From Nitrospirota bacterium (GTDB lineage: Bacteria > Nitrospirota > Leptospirillia > Leptospirillales > Leptospirillaceae), in NCBI GenBank assembly GCA_021828805.1, contig JAJZCZ010000005.1:1-48150 (forward strand): a DNA stretch of 48,150 bases. Reading direction: 5' to 3'. The notes under the pieces were generated by a model, which was not told the origin of the DNA, ran no database searches, and saw nothing but the letters and a program-made list of their open reading frames with translations. Below are positions 32,316 to 40,467 of the stretch, in pieces (the stretch's first letter is position 1; each line of letters begins with the position of its first letter). The position numbers were made by a program, and so were the translations under genes.

Positions 32316-32354
32316 GGCAGACCTCCTTTCAGGGATCTCTTCGGATCCTGCGGA

Positions 32355-32383
32355 ACAATACTTGAGACTATGATCCCGGTCAG
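32355..32383 (-). promoter_or_regulatory. Possible promoter of the membrane microprotein
   Basis: On the minus strand, CTGACC and TATTGT with a 17-bp spacer, about 40 bp before the start codon at 32315. Moderate match to sigma70 elements. Confidence 0.4.
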
Positions 32384-32455
32384 GGTTCCGGGCGGGGGAT
32401 TCAGATAAAATAGCCGGCGGTCAGCGACCGGGTGTAGACTCCCGGCAGCCTTCGG

Positions 32456-32536
32456 TGGTAGGATGGTGTCGTTCGCTTCTCGCGAATGGCGATGGGGTTC
32501 GCCTAATCCCGATGTTTCGGGTGATGACTCCTACCA
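32456..32536 (+). other. Candidate structured RNA (four-way-junction-like fold)
   Basis: In the 427-bp gene-free stretch 32316-32742, an 8-bp outer stem TGGTAGGA (32456-32463) / TCCTACCA (32529-32536) encloses three perfect 5-bp hairpins in a row: TTCGC-TTCTC-GCGAA (32472-32486), GGCGA-TGGGGT-TCGCC (32488-32503) and CCCGA-TGTT-TCGGG (32508-32521). Just upstream is CCGGG-N8-CCCGG, and at 32666-32685 another hairpin GGTCTGC / GCGGACC. The cloverleaf is not a tRNA (no T-loop GTTCGA, wrong loop sizes). It could be the leader of the HlyD-type gene, a small RNA or a palindromic repeat. No T run and no clear plus-strand promoter are seen. Confidence 0.4.
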
Positions 32537-32742
32537 TGGGTGGTCCTGGATCAGGATTCCGGCACATGTGGTGGGAGAGACCGTTCCTCGTTGTATCCTT
32601 TCCCTGTCCTGCCGTTTTTCCCTTCCGAGTCTCCCCCCCCAAGATCCTGACCAAAAACGTTGAGTGGTCTGCGTGGTTGCGGACCTGCGACATTTGCCCC
32701 GATTGATCTGCTGCCGGGGATGATCCGACTTCGAGGTATGCG

Positions 32743-33687
32743 ATGGCTGACTCCGTTCCTCTTCCCTCCTGGCGCTCCCCCAGAATCCTCCTGCCTTTGC
32801 TGGGGCTTCTGGCAACTCTTCTGTGGGGGATTTTTCTTCTTGTGGACCGGGGGCGCTATGTCCGCTCAGTGGATTGTTACGTCCAGGGGAAGGTTACGCT
32901 CGTCTCCACGCCGGTCGGAGGGAGAGTGATTACGCTCGCGGTCAATGAAGGGGATCCTGTCTCGATGGGAGAGGTCATTGCCACCATCGACACAACGGGA
33001 GACCGCTACAACCGCAAGCACAACGTTTCTGCCAACCTTGCCCCCTACCGGACGCTGGCCCGGGATCTGGCCCGCAAGGTCTCGGTGGCCCGGGAGGTCA
33101 CCGATGCCCGGGACCACTACCGCCGGGGACAAAAGCTCCTCTCAAACCACTTCATTTCCGAGCAGGATCTGGAGGATCTGGAAACGACCTACCGGAAGAA
33201 AAAAGAGGCCCTGACGGAAATTGACCGGATGGTAGCGGCCGACCGGGAGATGCTCGCGTCCTCGGAGGTCCACCCCAGAAACCGAACGGTCTTTGCCCCG
33301 CGGACCGGTCAGATTGTCCAGCGCCTCGTGACACTGGGGGACTCTGTGCGCCCCTCCCAGCCCCTGGCCAGCCTGGTCGATCCACGGAGCCGGGAGGACA
33401 TCTGGCTCGATGCCTATCTGCGGGAGACCCAGGTCTGGAAGGTCCACCCGGGTCAGAAGGTCAGAATTCGCCTGGATTCCTACCCCGGCACCGTCTTTTC
33501 CGGCCACGTCCTCGAATTTATACCGGCGGCGAGCCAGGCCTTCTCCCGACTTCCCCTCCAGAATGCTGCCGGGACCTTCGTGAAGGTTGTCCAGCGGGTT
33601 CCGGTGCGGATCGTCTTCGATAGCCTGCAGGGAAAACCTCTCTACCCGGGGATGTCTGCCGAGGTGGCCATTGACCGGAAGTCCTGA
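32743..33687 (+). CDS. HlyD/EmrA-type membrane fusion protein
   Basis: A periplasmic adaptor linking an inner-membrane transporter to an outer-membrane channel. The 314 residues have one N-terminal membrane helix (about 16-36), the split barrel-sandwich domain (VTLVSTPVGGRVITLAVNEGDPVSMGEVIATID and VFAPRTGQIVQRLVTLGDSVRPSQPLASLVD), a short helical hairpin between them (about 85-180), and a beta-barrel with WKVHPGQKVRIRLDSYPG. It resembles EmrA/AaeA more than RND adaptors because of its membrane anchor. The TolC-type gene begins one base after its stop. No inner-membrane pump gene is adjacent, so the substrate cannot be named. Confidence 0.9.
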   Translation: MADSVPLPSWRSPRILLPLLGLLATLLWGIFLLVDRGRYVRSVDCYVQGKVTLVSTPVGGRVITLAVNEGDPVSMGEVIATIDTTGDRYNRKHNVSANLAPYRTLARDLARKVSVAREVTDARDHYRRGQKLLSNHFISEQDLEDLETTYRKKKEALTEIDRMVAADREMLASSEVHPRNRTVFAPRTGQIVQRLVTLGDSVRPSQPLASLVDPRSREDIWLDAYLRETQVWKVHPGQKVRIRLDSYPGTVFSGHVLEFIPAASQAFSRLPLQNAAGTFVKVVQRVPVRIVFDSLQGKPLYPGMSAEVAIDRKS

Positions 33688-33688
33688 C

Positions 33689-35074
33689 ATGCCGGCAGCG
33701 CCTTTTCGCCTCTGTCCGCTGAGCCGGAGAGGGGTCGGCACGGTGCTCCTCCGGTCGCTCTCTGTTCTCTTTTTTGCTGCGGTCCTGGGGATTGGCCCGC
33801 CCGGGGGAGAGCAGGCCTGGTCCGATCCGGCTCCGGTGGCCATCGACCAGGAGACGGCGGTCAGGACAGCCCTGGCCTCCCATCCTCTTGTCCGGATGGC
33901 CGTGGACAGAAGCCGGGCCCAGGAGGAAGGGGTGGGAACAGCTCTGGCCGATTATTATCCGCATCTCACTCTTTCCATTGACCAGCTCTTTTTGAACACG
34001 GCCTTTGTCGGAGGAGTGTTCCCCGACTACCAGCCCATCGCCCCGGAACTTTTAAATCCGACCCTCACCCAGGAGATTACTGATTTCGGCCGGCGTCACT
34101 ACCGGGTCAGTGCGGCGAGAGCGCGCCTTGAGAGTCGACGGCAGGAGCTTGCCGAGGCCCGGCTTTCGGTCGTCTATCGGGCCCGGGTTGCCTATGACCA
34201 GCTCGCGATGTTTGAACATCTTCTCGTGGCAGCACAAAAAGGAGTGGAGGATGCCGCCCTCCACTACCGGCAGGCAGGGCTGAGGCTCGCCAGCGGCTTC
34301 GGTGTGATTACCGATGTGACCATGGCCCGCTTGCTTCTGGAGAAGACCCGGCTGGCCGAAATACGGACGGAAAACGCCCTCCACAAGGCCCAGGCCGACC
34401 TGGCCTATGCGATGGGACAGGAGAGCGGTCTTTACCGGACCAAAGCCGAGGCTCCTGCGGCCTCCCCCTCTGTCTCTCTCTCCGAGTCCATGGCGTATGC
34501 GATGGCCCATCGTCCCCTTCTCCTGGCCGCCCTGGCCCGGGACCGGGAAGCCCGCAACAGGGTGGATGAGGTCCGGACGAAAAACTATCCCCACCTGTCT
34601 CTGTTTGCCCAGGGCTACCTTCTCTGGGGCGTCCCGTCGACCATCTCGGGGGCCCCGGCCGGTTCAGGACTTTTTCTTCCCACCTTCCAGAGCGGGGTGG
34701 CTCTGACGCTGCCCATCTTTGTTGGAGGGGAGATCGTTCACGAGACGGAGCGGGCACGGATGGAGTCCCGCCGGGAGAGTGAGAAGAGCCGGCTTGTCAG
34801 AATCCGGATTGCCCGGAATATCCGCAAGCTCGTTTTCGACATGAAGACCCGGGAGGAGACGCTCACCCTCGACGAACGTCGGTACGAGAATGCCCGGACC
34901 AATCTCTCTCTTGTTGAGAAGCGCTTTGCCCGGGGCCTGGTCGATGGTGTGACGGCCCTCGATGCCCAAACAGAGCTTATTGCCAGCCGGGAGCGGCTTG
35001 TGGCCGACAGGTATCGGGTCGAGATGGTCCGGGAGGCCCTCAACCGGGAGACGGGGCGCCGCGTCGGATTCTAG
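33689..35074 (+). CDS. TolC-family outer membrane efflux protein
   Basis: An outer-membrane channel and periplasmic tunnel. The 461 residues start with a signal peptide (about residues 15-45, TVLLRSLSVLFFAAVLGIGPPGG) and carry two outer-membrane efflux repeats: ETAVRTALASHPLVRMAVDRSRAQEEGVGTALADYYPHLTL and SESMAYAMAHRPLLLAALARDREARNRVDEVRTKNYPHLSL, each followed by long helices. I start at ATG 33689; the track start 33587 lies inside the adaptor gene. It is coupled to the fusion protein upstream (TGAC-ATG) and forms a two-gene unit with it. Confidence 0.93.
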   Translation: MPAAPFRLCPLSRRGVGTVLLRSLSVLFFAAVLGIGPPGGEQAWSDPAPVAIDQETAVRTALASHPLVRMAVDRSRAQEEGVGTALADYYPHLTLSIDQLFLNTAFVGGVFPDYQPIAPELLNPTLTQEITDFGRRHYRVSAARARLESRRQELAEARLSVVYRARVAYDQLAMFEHLLVAAQKGVEDAALHYRQAGLRLASGFGVITDVTMARLLLEKTRLAEIRTENALHKAQADLAYAMGQESGLYRTKAEAPAASPSVSLSESMAYAMAHRPLLLAALARDREARNRVDEVRTKNYPHLSLFAQGYLLWGVPSTISGAPAGSGLFLPTFQSGVALTLPIFVGGEIVHETERARMESRRESEKSRLVRIRIARNIRKLVFDMKTREETLTLDERRYENARTNLSLVEKRFARGLVDGVTALDAQTELIASRERLVADRYRVEMVREALNRETGRRVGF

Positions 35075-35286
35075 CCTGAGTTCATCCTTCCTCTTCTCTC
35101 ATCACTTATTTCCACTTCTTTGTACTTATTTATAAAATAACGAGGATCACGTTTTGATGGATTGAGAGTGTCCCTGATTTTTCTTTTTTTCTTCCTGTAA
35201 AATTTCTGGGAGGATGTCTCTGAGACAGAAAGATCTCCATCGTTCGTATGCTTGTTGCGTCTTGAAGGCAAGGCAGGAGGGTCGGG

Positions 35287-37164
35287 ATGAAGGCAAACAA
35301 TGATCTCGATGAGAACAGTCACCGGATTCGGGAGGCCTTGGGGACCCTGACCCGCTTCTATGGGGCCCTCACCTCTCTCAACTCGCTGGCGCGGGAGAAA
35401 AACTCCGAAGAGGACTTTCTTGCCCGAACGATCAGGATTCTTGTCGACCTGGCAGGCTTCACCGCTGCGGGTTTCTATTTTGATGAAGGGGATGTTCTCC
35501 GGCTGGGGGTCCATCATATTACCGATCCGGACCACAAGGATTGCCACCCCCTTGTCTTTTCCCTGGACCCGGAGTCCCCTGACAGCAGGACGGGAACTGT
35601 CCGGAGTTTCCGCAGCGGCGCGCCCCTTTTTATCGACGATCTTCAAAAGGCCTACCAGGATCTGGGGCTCAGCCAGCGTGCCAAGGACTATCTGAGTATC
35701 TCCTTCCGGGCGACGGGTTTGTGCCCCATCCTTCGGGGCGGCCGGACGGTCGGAGTCTTTGCGGCGGTTTCCGACCAGACCTGCTTTTTCACTCCCGAGA
35801 TTCAGGAACTCCTTATTGAAGCCTCCCGGATTATTTCCTTCACCCTCGACAATATCGACACCGAGAGCGCCCGGCGGCAGTCCGAGGAGTACTTCCAGAC
35901 CCTTGTCGGAGCGCTTCCGGATAGTGTGTGGCTCAAGGATGAGAAAGGGGCCTGGCTTTTGGCCAACCGGGCGGCGCTGGAGCTTTTTGGTCTTGGCGAC
36001 CGGACCGACTGGTTCGGAAAAACCGAAGAAGAGCTGGCCCTCATCAACCCTGCCTTTGCCAGTGCGCACCAGGGCTGTCTCATGACGGACACGCAAGCCT
36101 GGCAGAGCGGCGCTGTCACCGATGCTGTGGAGGCGGTAACGGCTCCCGACGGCTCCGCTCAGGTCATCGAGAGCCGGAAAATCCCGATCTTTGATGAGGA
36201 CGGATCGCCCCGGCGGCTGGTGGTGATCGGACGGGACATGACGGAACGGATCCGGTCTGAAGAGGAGAGAACCCTCTCCGAGAGGATCTTCGAGACAAGC
36301 CCGTTCGGCATTTTTGTCACGGACAGCACCCGGCGGATTATCCGGGTTAACCCCGCCTTTACAACGATCACCGGCTGGAAGCCGGAAGAGGTTCTGGGGA
36401 AAAATTCCCGTCTCCTGGCGGACAAATCCGTGGATGACGAGACCTCGCGAACCCTCTGGGAGCATGTGGAGAGTATGGGGAGCTGGTCGGGGGAGGCCCG
36501 ATGCCAGCGGCAGACAGGGGAGTCCTATACCGGCTGGTTCGATATCAATACCCTGAAGAAAGAGGGGGTGACGACGGGCTATTTCGGCATCTTCTCCGAT
36601 ATTACCCGGCGGAAGGAGGATGAGGAGCGGATCATTCATCAGGCCTTCCATGATCCTCTGACGGATTTGCCCAATCGCCGAAGCTTCATGATGAGGCTTG
36701 AAGAGGAAATTGCCCGGGTGAGCCGGGATCCCGCTCACCGGTTTGCCTTGGGAGTTCTCGATCTCGACGGCTTCAAGGAGGTCAATGACCGTTACGGCCA
36801 TCCGGCGGGAGATGAGCTTCTGGCCCTCGTCTCCCGCCGTCTGGAGAAGAGTCTCCGGGTTACGGATTTTCTGGCCCGTTTTGGCGGAGATGAATTCGCC
36901 ATCCTTTTTGCCAAGGTTTCGCCCACCGATCCTGTTTTTGAGAGGGTTATGAAGGCCATGCGGGTGCCGGCCGTTATCCGGGGCCATCAGATCCCTGTCT
37001 CCGGAAGCCTGGGGTTGATCCTTTGTCCTCCGGCTCCTCTCGATTCCGACATGCTTCTCTCCCATGCCGATGCCGCCCTTTATGAGGTGAAGAAGCATGG
37101 CCGGAACGGCTGGGCTTTTTACTCCCCCGGATTGGGGGGCCTTTCCTCACCGTCCCCCTTCTAA
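35287..37164 (+). CDS. GAF-PAS-PAS-GGDEF diguanylate cyclase
   Basis: Likely makes the second messenger cyclic-di-GMP in response to a ligand or redox signal. The 625-residue soluble protein has a GAF domain (about 15-190), a PAS domain (about 200-320, DSVWLKDEKGAWLLANRAALELFG), a second PAS with PAC (about 325-450, SPFGIFVTDSTRRIIRVNPAFTTITGW...GIFSDITRR) and a GGDEF domain (about 455-610) with an intact active site RFGGDEFAIL. An RxxD inhibitory site (RVTD) lies five residues ahead of GGDEF, so product feedback is expected. There is no EAL or HD-GYP domain and no membrane helix. AGGAGGG precedes ATG. The gene stands alone between two spacers of 212 and 259 bp. Confidence 0.95.
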   Translation: MKANNDLDENSHRIREALGTLTRFYGALTSLNSLAREKNSEEDFLARTIRILVDLAGFTAAGFYFDEGDVLRLGVHHITDPDHKDCHPLVFSLDPESPDSRTGTVRSFRSGAPLFIDDLQKAYQDLGLSQRAKDYLSISFRATGLCPILRGGRTVGVFAAVSDQTCFFTPEIQELLIEASRIISFTLDNIDTESARRQSEEYFQTLVGALPDSVWLKDEKGAWLLANRAALELFGLGDRTDWFGKTEEELALINPAFASAHQGCLMTDTQAWQSGAVTDAVEAVTAPDGSAQVIESRKIPIFDEDGSPRRLVVIGRDMTERIRSEEERTLSERIFETSPFGIFVTDSTRRIIRVNPAFTTITGWKPEEVLGKNSRLLADKSVDDETSRTLWEHVESMGSWSGEARCQRQTGESYTGWFDINTLKKEGVTTGYFGIFSDITRRKEDEERIIHQAFHDPLTDLPNRRSFMMRLEEEIARVSRDPAHRFALGVLDLDGFKEVNDRYGHPAGDELLALVSRRLEKSLRVTDFLARFGGDEFAILFAKVSPTDPVFERVMKAMRVPAVIRGHQIPVSGSLGLILCPPAPLDSDMLLSHADAALYEVKKHGRNGWAFYSPGLGGLSSPSPF

Positions 37165-37260
37165 AGAGACCCGACCGACTCCCACCACAACTATCCTTCC
37201 GTATTTTCCCCGACACCCTTGCAAATGCTTTGTGAAGGGTGTGAAAAACGATTGTCCGGC

Positions 37261-37289
37261 TTGCCTTTTTTTGAGCAATTTCGTATGAT
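37261..37289 (+). promoter_or_regulatory. Promoter of mdh
   Basis: TTGCCT and TATGAT with a 17-bp spacer, giving a leader of about 130 nt before the GTG of mdh. The leader has no fold I can name. Confidence 0.65.
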
Positions 37290-37423
37290 CTCTCCAATAG
37301 AGACAATCTTGGGATGACCGCTTTGTGGCTTTTTTGCCCCTCCCCGGACAATCGGCGAGGTCGCAGAAGGAGCTTGTGTGGCAACCGGAGAGATAATTTC
37401 GGTCGGTAATTAAGGAGATTCGT

Positions 37424-38386
37424 GTGCGGATAGTGAAGAAGAGAAGAAGGGTCAGCATCATCGGTGCCGGCAATGTCGGGGCGACCACAGCCCAGAAGAT
37501 CGTCGAAAACGGCCTGGCCGACGTCGTTCTTCTCGATATTCGCGACGGGGTGGCCCAGGGGAAGTCTCTCGATATTCTCGAGGCCGGTCCCCTGATGGGC
37601 TTCGATACCCGTATCGTTGGTACGGGCCGCTACGAAGAGATTGCCGACTCCTCTGTTGTCGTCGTGACGGCGGGCTTCTCAAGGAAACCCGGCATGTCCC
37701 GGGACGATCTTCTTCATAAGAACGGCGAGATCATCCGCGATGTCGCCCACAATATCCGGAAGTTCGCTCCCGACAGCATCGTGATTCCTGTGACCAATCC
37801 GATGGATCTCATGGCCTATGTCCTCTGGCGGGTGACGGGCTTTCCCCGGGAGCGGGTTATCGGCATGGGGGGCGCCCTGGACAGCTCACGCTTTGCCTAC
37901 TTTCTCTCGGAAGAGACCCGGACCTCCGTCTCGAATATCCAGAGCCTTGTCATGGGTGGGCATGGAGACCAGATGGTTCCCCTGCTCGACTTCTCAACCA
38001 TCGCCGGGGTTCCTGTCCGGAAAATGATCCCGGCCGAGCGGCTCGAGGCGATCGTGAACCGGACTCGCAACGGAGGGGCTGAAATCGTTCACCTGATGAA
38101 GGACTCCTCGGCCTACTTCGCCCCGGCCGCGGCCATCTACTCGATGATTGAGTCGATCCTTCATGACCGGCACCGCATTATCCCCTCTTCGGTTCTTCTC
38201 GAAGGAGAGTATGGGATCAAAGGCGCCTTTGTGGGGGTTCCCGTCCGTCTGGGGAATCAGGGTCTCGAGGAAATCGTTCAGCTCCCTCTCTCTGCGGAGG
38301 AGTCGAGCCAGCTGGCCCATTCGGCGGCGGTCATTGCCGAAGGCATTTCTGCGCTCAAGCGGCTCTTTAACGATTTTTCCGCGTAG
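37424..38386 (+). CDS. mdh: Malate dehydrogenase, LDH-like type
   Basis: Interconverts malate and oxaloacetate with NAD(H) in the citric acid cycle. The 320 residues show the nucleotide fold VSIIGAGNVGATTAQ with Asp in VVLLDIRDGVAQGK (NAD preference), the mobile loop GFSRKPGMSRDDLL in which Arg-Lys and the second Arg favour malate over lactate, PVTNPMDLMAY, and the catalytic His in VMGGHGDQMVPL. GTG 37424 is preceded by AAGGAG at good spacing. lptC follows 57 bp downstream and may be cotranscribed. Confidence 0.96.
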   Translation: MRIVKKRRRVSIIGAGNVGATTAQKIVENGLADVVLLDIRDGVAQGKSLDILEAGPLMGFDTRIVGTGRYEEIADSSVVVVTAGFSRKPGMSRDDLLHKNGEIIRDVAHNIRKFAPDSIVIPVTNPMDLMAYVLWRVTGFPRERVIGMGGALDSSRFAYFLSEETRTSVSNIQSLVMGGHGDQMVPLLDFSTIAGVPVRKMIPAERLEAIVNRTRNGGAEIVHLMKDSSAYFAPAAAIYSMIESILHDRHRIIPSSVLLEGEYGIKGAFVGVPVRLGNQGLEEIVQLPLSAEESSQLAHSAAVIAEGISALKRLFNDFSA

Positions 38387-38443
38387 CCCCCTGTCCGGAG
38401 GGGAGGTTGCCTCTGTTTCCGGACCTGCGTCCGCGGAGGAAGC

Positions 38444-39022
38444 ATGCTGACGCTTCTTCGCCGAAAGTCTGTACTTGTGGGGCTCTCCCTCCTCCCCCTT
38501 CTTGGTGCCATCATTTTTTTCGGTCTTCTGGCCCGCCGGCATGTGGCGGACAGGGGAGCGGTCCCCACCGATCTTCACCCACCGGCGAAGCCCGTTATCG
38601 TTATTCGAAACTTCACCTATTCCCGGACTCTCCGCTCGCAAACCCGCTGGTTCGTCAAGGCCCGGGAGGCCCGGGTCGGTCAGGGGCAGAGCCGGACGAC
38701 CCTTTCCGACCTTTCCGCGCACATCATTCTTTCGAAGACCCTCTCCCTTGATATTCTGAGCCAGGAGGGGACGATCGACCGGGCGGGCCACCAGTTTCTC
38801 GTATCAGGGCGGACAGTTCCCGTCTCCGCGGCATTTTCGAGCGGCCTGCGGGTCGTCTCAAAGCAATTGCATTACCACGATGCCTCCGATACCATCACGA
38901 CGGGAGGAGAGGTCACGCTTGTGGGGCGGGGCATTGTCATTCACGGAGAGGGCCTCTCCTCCCGCCCCAAAACCCAGTCCTTCACCGTTGAGAGGAATGT
39001 GCATGCCGTTTTTGCCGGGTAG
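38444..39022 (+). CDS. lptC: LPS export protein LptC-like
   Basis: An inner-membrane-anchored periplasmic protein that receives lipopolysaccharide from LptBFG and passes it to LptA. The 192 residues have one N-terminal helix (about 10-30) and then repeated short strands of the LptC/OstA-type jellyroll (TTLSDLSAHIILSKTLSLDILSQEGTIDR, TITTGGEVTLVGRGIVIHGEGL). GGAGGA precedes ATG. Similarity is modest, but it directly precedes lptA and lptB. lptF and lptG are not in the window. Confidence 0.87.
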   Translation: MLTLLRRKSVLVGLSLLPLLGAIIFFGLLARRHVADRGAVPTDLHPPAKPVIVIRNFTYSRTLRSQTRWFVKAREARVGQGQSRTTLSDLSAHIILSKTLSLDILSQEGTIDRAGHQFLVSGRTVPVSAAFSSGLRVVSKQLHYHDASDTITTGGEVTLVGRGIVIHGEGLSSRPKTQSFTVERNVHAVFAG

Positions 39023-39731
39023 GGGAGGACCAGGGAGTGTTGCGGAGGGAAAGATCCCTCCGCCTTCCCGCCCGTTTTGGAAGAGGGGTGTTCTTTTTGC
39101 CGGGGTTATCTCGTGTATCGGGTCGTGTATCGGGTCGTGTGTCGGGATCCTCCTGACTCCCGGGCTCTCTCCGGGAGCCTCGAGGCCCAGCGGATCCCCC
39201 GCGCCCTCTTCCGCTTCCCCCTCCAAAAGCAAGCCACCGACGGCCATGGTAATTCGCTCTGATCACATGCTGGCCCGCAATATCGAGAACGAGATTACCT
39301 TTTCGGGCCATGTCCATCTGGTCAAGGGGACCCTTCGTCTCACATCGGAGGATCTGGTTGTCTACCTCCGGAAGGCGGGCAAAGGAAAGACCCTGATGGA
39401 GGAGACGGGGCAGGGGAGCTCCACCCAGCGGGTGGAGACGATGGTGGCGACAGGGCACGTGATTATCCGCACTCCCCGACGGACCGCCTATGCGGGCCGG
39501 GCTGTTTATGTGGAGTCCGCGCATCTCTTTGTCCTGACAAAAGATCCGGTAGTGATCCAGAACGGTGACAGGATGAGCGGCTCGCGCATCACTTTTTTTA
39601 CGAGGATGAACAAGAGCGTGATTCAGGGACACAGTCTGATGCTTCTTGATTCCGGCGGATCGGGCCAGTCGGCCTCCACCCCGACCAAAAAAAGCCCGCA
39701 TTCGGGAGGGACGCCCACCGATGGCCATTGA
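39003..39731 (+). CDS. lptA: LPS transport periplasmic protein LptA (OstA-like)
   Basis: Bridges the periplasm for lipopolysaccharide transport. After a hydrophobic signal region (about 25-50) and a Pro/Ser-rich linker, the OstA jellyroll runs from about 85 to 215: [40 protein letters not shown] and [27 protein letters not shown] choose ATG 39003 (MPFLPGRGG) because GAGG lies seven bases before it; ATG 38997 is too close, and the track start 38880 lies well inside lptC. The gene overlaps lptC by 20 bp and lptB by 11 bp. The signal region contains the DNA tandem repeat that gives [12 protein letters not shown]. Confidence 0.87.
   Translation: MPFLPGRGGPGSVAEGKIPPPSRPFWKRGVLFAGVISCIGSCIGSCVGILLTPGLSPGASRPSGSPAPSSASPSKSKPPTAMVIRSDHMLARNIENEITFSGHVHLVKGTLRLTSEDLVVYLRKAGKGKTLMEETGQGSSTQRVETMVATGHVIIRTPRRTAYAGRAVYVESAHLFVLTKDPVVIQNGDRMSGSRITFFTRMNKSVIQGHSLMLLDSGGSGQSASTPTKKSPHSGGTPTDGH
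39111..39146 (+). repeat. Three tandem 12-bp repeats inside lptA
   Basis: TCGTGTATCGGG occurs twice and is followed by TCGTGTGTCGGG, in frame, encoding (S)[11 protein letters not shown] in the hydrophobic part of the LptA signal region. A change in copy number would lengthen or shorten the segment by four residues without a frameshift. Confidence 0.9.
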
Positions 39732-40467
39732 GGCGATTGGTCTCATGAAGACCTATCACAAACGCCGGGTGGTTAACGGGGTCAACCTTCTCGTGAACCC
39801 CGGGGAGGTGGTGGGACTGCTGGGCCCCAACGGAGCGGGAAAGACGACCTCCTTCTATATGATTGTGGGGCTTGTGAAGCCCGATGGCGGCCGGATCCTG
39901 ATGGGAGGAGAGGATATCTCCAAGATGCCCATGCACAAGAGGGCCCGCCTGGGGATCAGCTATCTTCCCCAGGAATCATCGATCTTCCGGAAGCTGTCGG
40001 TGTCGGATAACATCATGGCCGTCCTCGAGTTCATGGACCTGACACCCGCCGAGCGCCAGCACCGTCTTGAGACGCTTCTTTCCGAACTCAATGTGGGCCA
40101 CCTCCGGACAAGCAAGGCCTATACGCTCTCCGGGGGGGAGCGCCGTCGTGTCGAGGTGGCCCGGGCCCTGGCCACCAAGCCGGAGTACATTCTTCTTGAT
40201 GAACCCTTTGCCGGAATTGATCCGATCGCGGTTATCGAGATCCAGAAGATCATCGCCCAGCTCAAATCCCGGGGGATCGGGGTCCTGATCACCGACCACA
40301 ACGTTCGGGAGACGCTTGAGATTACCGACCGGGCCTATGTCATCAACCAGGGCCAGATCCTTGAGGAGGGAACCCCCCGCCAGATTGCCTCGTCTCCGAA
40401 GGTCCGGGAATTCTATCTTGGAGAGCGCTTCCTCCTGAACCAGGACATGGTCCAGGGGGCCTCGTGA
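39721..40467 (+). CDS. lptB: LPS export ABC transporter ATPase LptB
   Basis: The cytoplasmic motor of the LptBFG lipopolysaccharide extractor. The 248 residues show Walker [14 protein letters not shown], the Q-loop region [15 protein letters not shown], the signature [15 protein letters not shown], Walker [14 protein letters not shown] and the switch His in [10 protein letters not shown], all characteristic of LptB. ATG 39721 is inside the last codons of lptA; the track start at 39646 is not credible. The stop overlaps rpoN as GTGA. Confidence 0.97.
   Translation: MAIEAIGLMKTYHKRRVVNGVNLLVNPGEVVGLLGPNGAGKTTSFYMIVGLVKPDGGRILMGGEDISKMPMHKRARLGISYLPQESSIFRKLSVSDNIMAVLEFMDLTPAERQHRLETLLSELNVGHLRTSKAYTLSGGERRRVEVARALATKPEYILLDEPFAGIDPIAVIEIQKIIAQLKSRGIGVLITDHNVRETLEITDRAYVINQGQILEEGTPRQIASSPKVREFYLGERFLLNQDMVQGAS

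Noticed and set aside
32456-32536. Cloverleaf as a tRNA gene
   Set aside because: Loops have 5, 6 and 4 bases, there is no T-loop GTTCGA-type sequence, no 7-base anticodon loop and no CCA or discriminator arrangement.
35071-37098. 675-residue minus-strand ORF opposite the GGDEF gene
   Set aside because: Shadow of a GC-rich gene; its composition is Gly/Pro/Arg/His-rich and the plus-strand domains explain the region fully.
37213-37242. Inverted repeat ACACCCTT / AAGGGTGT after the GGDEF gene as a terminator
   Set aside because: The 14-base loop is long and no T run follows on either strand; it may be chance or an operator near the mdh promoter.
39111-39146. Repeats as a CRISPR array
   Set aside because: Units are 12 bp, directly adjacent without spacers and inside a coding gene.
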